NCBI GenBank assembly: GCA_003154025.1
Contig: PMCE01000218.1
Span: 10,826 to 25,644 of the forward strand
DNA length: 14,819 nt
Direction of reading: 5' to 3'
Origin: Syntrophaceae bacterium
GTDB taxonomy: Bacteria; Desulfobacterota; SM23-61
Shown here: one piece after another, positions 6,459 to 13,551 of the stretch
Position numbering within the stretch: the first letter of the stretch is position 1
How the letters are laid out: each line of letters opens with the position of its first letter
Notes under the pieces: generated by a model
The model's input: the letters and a program-made list of their open reading frames with translations, nothing else
The model's database searches: none
Told to the model about the DNA's origin: nothing
Made by a program: the position numbers and the translations under genes

Positions 6459-7430
6459 ATGGACGAAAAGGAAATCTGCATCGCCGGCGATCATTGCGAG
6501 GTGGAGATCGATTTTGTCGAAGGGTACCGCAGCCAACTCCCCCAGGTCATCGGGGAGGTCATCGGAAGCATCCAGGGAGAGCGCTCCATCTCCCATTTCA
6601 ACTCGGCCCTGATTCCCTCCAAGGAATCGGTGATCGAGATCCTGGAAGACCTCAAAGACCTCCTCTTCCCCGGCTATTACCGCAAACAGGAGATCGATGC
6701 CTATTCCCTGACGTACCAGATCGGCAACGGGGTCAACCGGGTCTTTGAAAACCTCGCCGCCCAAATCGCCCGTTCCATTCGCCACGAATGCCGCCGTCTC
6801 AACAGCCTCTGCACCCGTTGCCTGGACCGCGGGCAGAAGGAGGCCCTGGCCTTCCTGCGAAAGATCCCCCACCTCCGGCATGCTTTGGCCGGGGACGTGC
6901 AGGCGGCCTATGACGGCGACCCGGCAGCCAAGAGCCTGGATGAGATCATCTTCAGCTACCCCTGCATCCTGGCCATCACCGTTTACCGGGTCGGTCATGA
7001 GCTGCACCTTCAAGGAGTTCCGCTCCTCTCCCGGATCATGACCGAATACGCCCATTCCGTAACCGGGATTGACATTCACCCCGGAGCCACGATCGGGAAG
7101 GACTTCTTCATCGATCACGGAACCGGAGTGGTCATCGGAGAGACCACGGAGATCGGGGACCGGGTAAAGATCTACCAGGGGGTAACCCTGGGAGCCTTGA
7201 GTTTTCCCAAAGACAGCGAAGGGAACATCATCCGCGGCCGCAAGCGCCATCCCTCTTTGGAGGATGATGTCACCATTTATTCCAACGCCACGATCCTGGG
7301 GGCGGTAGTCATCGGGGCCCGGTCAGTTATCGGAGGAAACACCTGGATCACCCGCGACGTTCCCTCGGATACGACCGTAACCATCGAGCAACCCGGCCTG
7401 CGGTACCGCAACGGGAATGAGGGTGAATAA
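6459..7430 (+). CDS. cysE: Serine O-acetyltransferase
   Basis: Predicted 323-residue enzyme that transfers acetyl from acetyl-CoA to L-serine, giving O-acetylserine for cysteine synthesis. Residues about 140-200 form the helical region leading into the catalytic half. Residues about 205-310 are a left-handed beta-helix of hexapeptide repeats (IHPGAT, IGKDFF, VVIGET, EIGDRV). The expected catalytic pair is visible as Asp205 (GIDIHPGA) and His220 (IDHGTG). The long helical N-terminal half, compared with short SATs, has a cysteine cluster C111-x6-C118-x2-C121. A strong AGGGAGGAAG lies at 6441-6450. It is spaced 5 nt from a TTG at 6453 and 11 nt from this ATG, so the start may be two codons earlier. 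The gene lies 80 nt after znuB and may be in the same transcript. Confidence 0.9.
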   Translation: MDEKEICIAGDHCEVEIDFVEGYRSQLPQVIGEVIGSIQGERSISHFNSALIPSKESVIEILEDLKDLLFPGYYRKQEIDAYSLTYQIGNGVNRVFENLAAQIARSIRHECRRLNSLCTRCLDRGQKEALAFLRKIPHLRHALAGDVQAAYDGDPAAKSLDEIIFSYPCILAITVYRVGHELHLQGVPLLSRIMTEYAHSVTGIDIHPGATIGKDFFIDHGTGVVIGETTEIGDRVKIYQGVTLGALSFPKDSEGNIIRGRKRHPSLEDDVTIYSNATILGAVVIGARSVIGGNTWITRDVPSDTTVTIEQPGLRYRNGNEGE

Positions 7431-7435
7431 GAAAA

Positions 7436-7513
7436 GTGCTGCGGTGCTGGCGGATTTGGGCGCCAACTCTTTTTTTATAACCGCAACACCGCCGAACTGC
7501 AGCACGGCAGCAC
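7436..7513. repeat. Imperfect palindromic element after cysE
   Basis: GTGCTGC at 7436-7442 pairs exactly with GCAGCAC at 7499-7505, and equally well with a second copy at 7507-7513. Further in, GGCGG at 7449-7453 pairs with CCGCC at 7489-7493. The 18-nt left arm and 17-nt right arm match at roughly 14 positions when one is inverted. A T-run sits in the loop. This looks like a REP-like or other degenerate palindromic intergenic unit. Confidence 0.45.
7448..7476 (+). terminator. Possible rho-independent terminator downstream of cysE
   Basis: TGGCG (7448-7452) pairs with CGCCA (7461-7465) around an 8-nt loop, and a run of seven T begins at 7470 after AACTC. The stem is short and set back from the T-run, so it may be weak. 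It lies inside the larger palindromic element and would close the znu-cysE transcript 18 nt after the cysE stop. Confidence 0.35.
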
Positions 7514-7662
7514 CCTGTATGATTCCGCATGAGCTCGAATTTTTTCTTGACTTTCCCGGGAATTTCCCCATAATTCCTGAGGAAGGTATTCATGAACCCC
7601 AACGGGTTCACCTTAATTTTCCGGCGGAACAAACTTTCCCCGGCTGCTCAGGAGGTAAATCT

Positions 7663-8124
7663 TTGACCCTCCGTTGGAGGACAATCCCTCTGGCCTTGGC
7701 CATATCCTTTCTCCTGTCGATGGCTCTGAGTCCGGATCTATCGGCCTTCACCATCATTGAAAACAAAATTTTCGCCGAGGGGCCTTTTCTCTTCAAGCTC
7801 GAGGTCCAGGTCTTCGGCGGGGGCCCCACCAGAAAGCCTCCTCTCCATGTGAGTTCCGTCAAAGTCAAAATCAAGAACGAACGGGCCAGTTCCAGGACCC
7901 TGGAAGTCAAGGCTGTGCGGGCGTACCTCGACCCGCAAGTCTACCAGGATATTGAAACCAGAGGATACCGCGTCACTCCCGGCCAGTGGGTGACCAAGTA
8001 CTACCGGCTTTCCAAGGAGAAACGCCCCCTCCTGGGAGAACAGGGGTTTATCCAGATCGTCTTTGACGGATTCATGATTACCTTCAACCCCCGAGAACGA
8101 AAATTCCAAGGCCCGATGAAATAA
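7663..8124 (+). CDS. Small exported protein of unknown function
   Basis: Predicted 153-residue protein that I do not recognise. The start is TTG at 7663, chosen because a perfect AGGAGG sits at 7650-7655 with 7-nt spacing and because a clean signal peptide follows: RWR near the N terminus, hydrophobic core at about 8-22, likely cleavage after LSA at 28. The frame is open upstream to 7417, but that extension has no ribosome site before it and runs through the palindromic element. The mature part alternates charged and hydrophobic residues in a beta-strand-like way (LFKLEVQVFGGG, VSSVKVKIKNER, FIQIVFDGFMITF). That suggests a small beta-sandwich in the periplasm. No cysteine or lipobox is present. 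It follows cysE by 232 nt in the same direction. Confidence 0.65.
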   Translation: MTLRWRTIPLALAISFLLSMALSPDLSAFTIIENKIFAEGPFLFKLEVQVFGGGPTRKPPLHVSSVKVKIKNERASSRTLEVKAVRAYLDPQVYQDIETRGYRVTPGQWVTKYYRLSKEKRPLLGEQGFIQIVFDGFMITFNPRERKFQGPMK

Positions 8125-8247
8125 AAATTCTGGATGGGGGGCCACGGTCCCGCTTGTTCATCCTTCTGGATTTCGGTCCCGTCCCCGGGCTCACCAGGGG
8201 ATAGACAGCCATCCATGACCAGCGGCCATGAACGGCCTGGAGGAGTT

Positions 8248-10067
8248 ATGCCCCCCTTACAAGTTGCCGAGGGAAAGACTGTTCCCGAGATGTTCCAATC
8301 CCGCGTTCAGCTATCCGGAGACGAGGTAGCTCTGCGGTACAAGAAGCTGGGCATCTGGCACCTCCTGAAAGGAATACGGCCGCAGGGTGAAAAAAGTTTT
8401 CATGGCGCTTCTCGCCCTGGGGCTGAAGGCCCAGGAATGTGTCTCCATCATCGGAGAAAATTCCCCCGAGTAGGTCTACATCGACCTCGGGACGATGCAC
8501 GCCGGGGGCACGACCGTGGGGGTTTATGCGACCAAGAGCTGGGAGCAATGCCCGTATGTGGTGGATTACTCCGAATCCCGTCTCTATTTCGTCGAAAATG
8601 AGGAACAGCTGGATAAAGCCCTTCGCTTCGGGCCAAGGTCCCCGGGCTGGAAAAGATCGTCGTCTGGGGCCTGAAAGGGTTAAAGCATTTCAAGGACCCC
8701 ATGGTGATGAGCTTTGACGATTCCTTGGCCCTCGGAGGGGAACTTGACAAGAAGGAGCCCGACCTTTTTGAAAAACGATGGAAACAGGTCAAAGCGGACG
8801 ACCTGGCCCGCCTGATCTATACCTCTGGAACCACCGGGCCGCCCAAAGGGGCCATGTTGACCCACACCAACATTACCTGGATGGCCAAGGCCATGGCCGA
8901 GGGCAACCCCATCGAAGCCCAGGATGAATTCCTCTCCTTCCTGCCCCTTTGCCACATCTTCGAGCAGCTCTTCACCATTTTCATGAACAACAAATACGGG
9001 GCCATGGTCAACTTCATCGAAAGCACCGACACGGTGACGGACAACATGAGGGAGATCTCCCCCACCGCGGCCTACGGCGTTCCCCGGGTCTGGGAGAAAT
9101 ATTACTCCGGGATCATGATCATGATGTCGGATGCCACCTGGCTGAAAAAGCTCATCTTCCAGACCAGCCTGAAACTCGGGAAAAAGTCCCCCCCCCCACA
9201 GCACCAGCCATCAACCGGTCCCGTCCTGGCTTCGCCTGGCTTATGCTTTGGCCCACTTCAGCACCTTCCGCAAGCTTAAGGAACGCCTGGGCTTCGACCG
9301 GGTCCGCCTGGCCTTCTCCGGCGCGGCTCCCATCTCCCCCGACGTCCTCCGCTTCTTTCAGGCCATCGGGATCCCCCTCCGCGAGGGGTACGGCATGACC
9401 GAGGGGACGGGGGGTTACCTGCGCCAATCAGGGAGACCGGGGTAAGATCGGAACGGTCGGGCAGGCCCTTCCGGGCGTAGAGGTGAAGATCGCCGAAGAT
9501 GGAGAGATTTGTTTCCGGGGGGGCAACGTCTTCAAGGGATACTTCAAGAATCCCAGGGACACGGCCGAAGTTCTCGAACCGGACGGGTGGATGCATTCGG
9601 GAGACGTAGGGGTGCTCGACGAACAGGGCTTTTTGAAGATTACCGACCGGAAAAAGGACCTGATCATCACCGCCGGGGGGAAAAACATCGCCCCCCAGAA
9701 TATCGAGAATCAGTTGAAATTCAGCGCCTACATCAACGACACCGTAGTCATCGGGGACCGGCGCAAGTATCTCGTGGCGATCATCGTCATCGATAAAGAC
9801 AACGTGGGAAAATACGCCCAGGGCAAAAAGATCCAGTACACCACGTACGCCACTCTGACGCAACATCCGGAGATCAACAAGCTGATCCAGAAAGAGGTGG
9901 ATGGCGTGAACAAGACCCTGGCCAACGTGGAAACGGTCAAAAAATTCAGCATTCTATCCAAGAAGCTCTTCGTGGAAGACGGCGAAGCACCCCCCACCAT
10001 GAAAGTGAAGCGAAAATACATCAATGAAGCCTTCAAGGACGTGATTGAGGGGATGTTTAAAGATTAG
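8248..10067 (+). pseudogene. Long-chain acyl-CoA synthetase (AMP-forming), broken by four frameshifts and one stop
   Basis: Read across frames this is an AMP-dependent long-chain fatty acid-CoA ligase, which activates fatty acids to acyl-CoA via acyl-adenylate. It opens with ATG 8248 behind GGAGG. Visible motifs are the P-loop YTSGTTGPPKGAMLTH (8818-8865), GYGMTEGTG (ending in the G-run near 9410), DGWMHSGD (9582-9605) and DRKKDLIITAGGKN (from 9645). Lesions: a +1 shift near 8365-8371; TAG at 8471-8473 where NSPE-Trp-VY is expected; a -1 shift near 8622-8629; a +1 shift at a ten-C run (9188-9197); and a +1 shift at a six-G run (9409-9414). The net +2 restores 605 codons plus stop, a normal length for the family. 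The largest intact pieces run from about 8629 to 9187 and from 9414 to 10067. Either a decaying gene or a cluster of sequencing errors. Confidence 0.85.
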
Positions 10068-10073
10068 GGGAGA

Positions 10074-10110
10074 AGTCAGGAGTCAGGAACCAGAAGACAG
10101 GAGCAGGTTC
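10074..10110. repeat. Short tandem-like AGTCAGGA / ACAGGAG repeat tract
   Basis: GTCAGGA occurs twice back to back (10075-10081 and 10082-10088) and is followed by degenerate copies of a CAGGA/CAGAAG unit. It begins 7 nt after the stop of the broken acyl-CoA synthetase. The rest of the gap to 10298 shows no gene. Confidence 0.4.
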
Positions 10111-10298
10111 CAGCCGCAGGAGAAAAAATCGTCCACCTGGTTGACCGGCAGTTCCCCCCCGCACTTTGGATGTGGGACAAGATCCCCCTGCCCTCCAGGC
10201 TTGCTGAATCTTCTGAACGACCGGGGTGGGTGTAAAGAGACGGACGGCGGGAGGTAAGCCCCTGCGGGGTCTTTGGGAAAAAACGGCCGGGCGGGGAA

Positions 10299-11000
10299 TT
10301 ACTTAGAACCGGCATAAAGGACCGCCAGGATCTTTGCCGGCTGATTCCCGTGGGCCTTTACCAGGTGGGGGTGACTCGAGTCATAGTAGACCGCATCCCC
10401 GGCTTTGAGAATTTCCACCTGCTCTCCCACCTGAGCCCTCATCTCTCCTTCCAGGACGAAGAGGAACTCCTGGCCGTCGTGGCTGGCAAGCTCCTTCACC
10501 TCGCTGGGCACCATGGTGATCAAAAAGGGTTCCATGAAGCGATCCGCTTTTTCCGGGGCCAGGGATTCATAGAAATAGCCGTATTGTTCGCTCTTCTTTT
10601 TTCCATGACGGGAGACCACCGGGCGTTTATCGGAGTGCACCACGGTCATTGGCTTTTCCACCCCCGGGGAGATGAAATATCCCATTTTCATCTCCAGAGC
10701 CTTTCCGAGCTTGATCAGCTCGCCCAATGGGGGGATCATTTTGTTTGCCTCGACCTTTTCCAGGGTTTCCAAACTGACCCCGGTCCGGCTGCTCAGGTCC
10801 TGGAGGGTGAGGCCGCGCAACTGACGGGCTTCGTGGATCCGCGACCCGAGAGTATGCTTGGAAGGACCCTTGGCCGCAGGCTCCGGAATCCGATGATGGG
10901 AAGGATCGGTGAGGAGGTCCCCATGATCTTCCTGCCGGCGATGGAAGTCTTTCTCTTTTTTCGGGACCTTCGGAGCCCTAGCCTTCTCTATTTTTTTCAT
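10299..11000 (-). CDS. XRE-family transcriptional regulator with C-terminal cupin domain
   Basis: Predicted 233-residue DNA-binding regulator. Residues 1-48 are a Lys/Arg/Pro-rich, probably disordered extension. Residues about 52-108 are a helix-turn-helix of the XRE type (IHEARQLRGLTLQDLSSRTGVSLETLEKVEANKM in outline). Residues about 155-230 form a cupin barrel, with SHDGQEFLFVLEGEM (173-187) and GDAVYYDSSHPH (201-212) as its two motifs. XRE-cupin proteins usually sense a small molecule in the barrel and control a neighbouring catabolic operon. AAAGGAGG lies just upstream of the ATG, confirming the start at 11000. The gene is 134 nt downstream of the acyl-CoA dehydrogenase on the same strand, so that gene, the flanking acyl-CoA genes or itself are the likely targets. 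Confidence 0.9.
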   Translation of the reverse strand: MKKIEKARAPKVPKKEKDFHRRQEDHGDLLTDPSHHRIPEPAAKGPSKHTLGSRIHEARQLRGLTLQDLSSRTGVSLETLEKVEANKMIPPLGELIKLGKALEMKMGYFISPGVEKPMTVVHSDKRPVVSRHGKKKSEQYGYFYESLAPEKADRFMEPFLITMVPSEVKELASHDGQEFLFVLEGEMRAQVGEQVEILKAGDAVYYDSSHPHLVKAHGNQPAKILAVLYAGSK

Positions 11001-11045
11001 CTTCCCCTCCTTTAAAAAAATAAGCGCCCGTCTGGGGGATTGGAT

Positions 11046-11119
11046 TGATGGAACATCGGGATATGGGGGAAAAACCGGCTGGTGATTTTTGCCCTTACCA
11101 TTATTCCACTATTCCATCA
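11046..11119. repeat. Intergenic stretch bounded by 8-bp inverted repeats
   Basis: TGATGGAA at 11046-11053 is inverted exactly as TTCCATCA at 11112-11119. The right side also has ATTATTCCACTATTCC, an internal near-repeat of ATTCCA. It fills most of the 134-nt gap between the acyl-CoA dehydrogenase and the XRE-cupin gene, so it could equally be a regulator-binding region. Confidence 0.35.
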
Positions 11120-11134
11120 TTTCCTTCTTCCCCT

Positions 11135-12304
11135 CTAAATCGCCCTGCCCGCCACGCCGATATTCCGGGCGATGACGATCCGCTGGATTTCGGAGGTCCC
11201 TTCGCCAATCTCCAGGAGTTTGTGATCGCGGTAAAAACGTTCAATTTTGTATTCTTTCATGAGCCCATACCCTCCGTGAAGCTGGACCGCATGGTTCACG
11301 CACCGGCCCATCACCTCCGAGCAATAGAGCTTGGCCATGGCCGCTTCTTTGCCGAACGGCCGGTCATTCTCCCTCAACCAGCAGGCCTTGTAGAGGAGGT
11401 TTCGAGCCAGCTCGACCTCCATGGCCATGTCGGCCAGCTTAAAGGCGTTGATCTGGAAGGAGGAGATGGGCCGACCGAATTGAACCCGTGTGTTGGCGTA
11501 ATGCAGGGCCATCTCAAAGGCTCCCTGGGCCCCGCCCAGGCCCATGGCGCCGATGGAGAGCCGCCCCCCGTCCAGGATGGCCAGCATCTGGTGGAACCCG
11601 TCTCCCCTTTTCCCCAGAAGGTCCTCCCGGGGAACGGCACAGTCTTCGAAGAAGAGCTCCCCTGTATTTGAAGACCGCCACATCATCTTCTTCTTCATCT
11701 CCCGGGCGGTGAAGCCGCGGGCATCCCGGGGTACCAGCAGACAGCTCAGCTCTCTCTTCCCATCTTCTTTTTGCCCGGTGATGGCCTGGACCACGACGAC
11801 TCCGGTCAGAGGATTGGCTGAGTTGGTGATAAAGATCTTGGACCCATTGATGACCCAGTGATCCCCCCGGAGTTCGGCCCGGGTTTTCGAGCCCCCGGCA
11901 TCCGAGCCAGCCTCGGGTTCTGTAAGCCCGAAGGCGGCCAGTATCTTTCCGGTGCAGAGTTTGGGAAGCCATTCCTCCTTCTGTCCTTCGCTGCCGTAAT
12001 AATAGATGAGCCCGATTCCCAGAGAATTCCCGGCGGCGATGGTGGCGGCCTGCGAACCGTCTACCCGGGCCAGCTCCTCCACGGCGATGATGTAGGAGAT
12101 GTAACCCATGTTGGAGCCGCCGTACTTCTCGGGGACGAAGCATCCCAGAAGCCCCAGGTCCCCCATCTTCCGGGTGAGCTCGACGGAGAATTCCTCCTTT
12201 TCATCCAGCTCCTGGGCTACGGGGGCAATTTCCTTCTCGGCAAAGTCCCGGACGGCCTGACGCAGCAGGTTCTGCTCTTCGGTCAGATCAAAGTTCAGGG
12301 CCAT
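11135..12304 (-). CDS. Acyl-CoA dehydrogenase
   Basis: Predicted 389-residue FAD enzyme that introduces the alpha-beta double bond into an acyl-CoA and passes electrons to electron-transfer flavoprotein. Length and layout match short/medium-chain dehydrogenases: an N-terminal helical domain, then the signature FGLTEPEAGSD (125-135), a middle beta domain with FITNSANP (158-165) and ELFFEDCAVP (216-225), and a C-terminal helical domain. The catalytic base is the expected glutamate, E368, in IGEGTSEIQR. The start ATG follows GAGGTGAT. No etf genes are in view. The chain-length or ring substrate cannot be read from sequence; the IGEGTSEIQ context is like butyryl-, isovaleryl- and glutaryl-type members. 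It lies upstream of, and on the same strand as, the XRE-cupin gene. Confidence 0.93.
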   Translation of the reverse strand: MALNFDLTEEQNLLRQAVRDFAEKEIAPVAQELDEKEEFSVELTRKMGDLGLLGCFVPEKYGGSNMGYISYIIAVEELARVDGSQAATIAAGNSLGIGLIYYYGSEGQKEEWLPKLCTGKILAAFGLTEPEAGSDAGGSKTRAELRGDHWVINGSKIFITNSANPLTGVVVVQAITGQKEDGKRELSCLLVPRDARGFTAREMKKKMMWRSSNTGELFFEDCAVPREDLLGKRGDGFHQMLAILDGGRLSIGAMGLGGAQGAFEMALHYANTRVQFGRPISSFQINAFKLADMAMEVELARNLLYKACWLRENDRPFGKEAAMAKLYCSEVMGRCVNHAVQLHGGYGLMKEYKIERFYRDHKLLEIGEGTSEIQRIVIARNIGVAGRAI

Positions 12305-12729
12305 CGTTCATCACCTCGCGGGCGGATGTGGAAGGGAAAGGCGGAGACGGAATCAATATATTTTTTTCTCCTAATGATGTCAAGAATTTGATTTATTTCG
12401 ATTTATTTCCTGTCTAATTTATTTCCCCGGCGGCACATGGATGAACACAGAAGAACACAGATAAGTCATCACCTCCGGAAGAACCGGACGCTTGAGGATA
12501 CGTGAACTGCTCAAAGCGGATTCAGCCCAGAGGCCTCCGGGCGCGGCCTTCGGTCAGGTGCCAGGCTCGGGCCACAACCCAACCTTCGCCCGAAAATCAA
12601 CCCCGGCGAGGTCCCGGCAGAACCGGGGCTTTCTTCAAAGGAAATCATTAAGGGGCTCAGGAATCTTGATAAGTTTTCCGCTTTGTGATAGGAAAAACAA
12701 GATGAATACGGATGTTTGAGGACTGAAGA
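12305..12729. other. 425-nt divergent intergenic region
   Basis: This gap separates the leftward acyl-CoA dehydrogenase from the rightward flavoprotein and should hold both promoters. The first 120 nt are A/T-rich. A degenerate GAACACAG-type duplicated string lies at 12443-12460. A small inverted repeat AGGCC/GGCCT is at 12531-12549, and CCCCGG/CCGGGG at 12601-12628 is followed by CTTTCTT, a weak terminator-like hairpin. The open frame at 12492-12719 has no ribosome site and no family resemblance, so I do not call it. Confidence 0.4.
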
Positions 12730-13374
12730 ATGATCAAAATTTTAGGGATTGGGGGAAGTCCGGTGAAGGAGGGCAACACCGAGGCGCTCTTAAAAGAAGC
12801 CCTCACGGTCACTTCTTCCGACCCGGAAATTCAAACCGAAGTCCTCCGTCTTTCGGGGCTGAAGATCGACGGCTGCACCCATTGCAACTGGTGCATCAAG
12901 AACCAGACGCCCGGAAAATTCTGCGCCCTCTCGGACGGGATGGATGAAATCTACCCGGCCCTGGTACGGGCGGACGCGGTCATTCTGGCCAGCCCCGTTC
13001 ACATCGGGCGGATCTCCGGCCTCATGGCCGACATGATCGACCGGATGCGGGTCTTCGTCTACGGGAACGTCCATCGGGGAAGGTTGACCGATAAAGTGGG
13101 GGCCGCCCTGGTGGTAGGGTTTCTCCGCCATGGGGGATTGGAAATGACCCTCACGATCCTAAACAGCACCTTTGCGATCTTCGGCATGATCCCCGCGGGA
13201 CGCGGCGGCATGGCCCTGACCAGCCTGGAGGGAAAAGGAAAGGTCACCAAGGGCATCCGGCATATGGCCTTGGAGGATGGGCTCGGAGTTCTAACCGCCA
13301 AGGGTGCTGTCCAGCGTGCCGCCGAGCTGGCCAAGATTATTCAGGCGGGGAAGAAAGCCCTCCGAAATACCTAG
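12730..13374 (+). CDS. NAD(P)H-dependent FMN reductase / iron-sulfur flavoprotein-like
   Basis: Predicted 214-residue flavodoxin-fold protein. The N-terminal strand-loop ILGIGGSPVKEGNT (4-17) is the FMN phosphate-binding pattern of the Isf / NADPH-dependent FMN reductase family. ADAVILASPVHIGRISG marks the next flavin-contacting loop. A compact cysteine cluster C49-x2-C52-x2-C55-x9-C65 follows, placed like the 4Fe-4S site of archaeal iron-sulfur flavoproteins but with a longer last spacer, so cluster binding is likely but unproven. Such proteins carry electrons in anaerobes. A GAGGA lies shortly before the ATG. The gene sits 177 nt before an enoate-reductase-type gene in the same direction and may supply or receive its electrons. 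Confidence 0.82.
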   Translation: MIKILGIGGSPVKEGNTEALLKEALTVTSSDPEIQTEVLRLSGLKIDGCTHCNWCIKNQTPGKFCALSDGMDEIYPALVRADAVILASPVHIGRISGLMADMIDRMRVFVYGNVHRGRLTDKVGAALVVGFLRHGGLEMTLTILNSTFAIFGMIPAGRGGMALTSLEGKGKVTKGIRHMALEDGLGVLTAKGAVQRAAELAKIIQAGKKALRNT

Positions 13375-13551
13375 AATGGCTCCCGCGGTGGGAATAAATA
13401 AGGGCCGTAAATCACGAGGAGTGAGTCGATTCATTAATTTCCTTAACAACCCCCAACTCTCAACTTCCGACTCCCGTTTTTTCCTGCGAACTCGCAATGA
13501 AATTACCCCGGACCTTTTTCTAAGTCGCTAACGTTTAAAAGGAGACGATGG

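Noticed and set aside
6402..7250. Minus-strand open frame antisense to cysE (282 codons)
   Set aside because: The plus strand carries intact serine acetyltransferase motifs, and the antisense product has no recognisable domain.
7417..7662. N-terminal extension of the exported protein back to 7417
   Set aside because: The extension would start inside the end of cysE, run through a palindromic element and bury the signal peptide; the TTG at 7663 has a perfect ribosome site.
8248..10067. Programmed frameshifting as an explanation for the broken synthetase
   Set aside because: Four shifts of mixed direction plus an in-frame stop cannot be explained by one recoding site, and no slippery-heptamer-plus-structure arrangement is visible at the non-homopolymer lesions.
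10257..10275. CCCC-TGC-GGGG hairpin as a terminator
   Set aside because: The stem has only four pairs and is followed by TCTTTGGG rather than a T-run, so it is too weak to call.
12492..12719. 75-codon open frame before the FMN reductase
   Set aside because: It starts without a ribosome site, has an Arg/Pro/Ser-rich random-looking product, and crosses two small inverted repeats.
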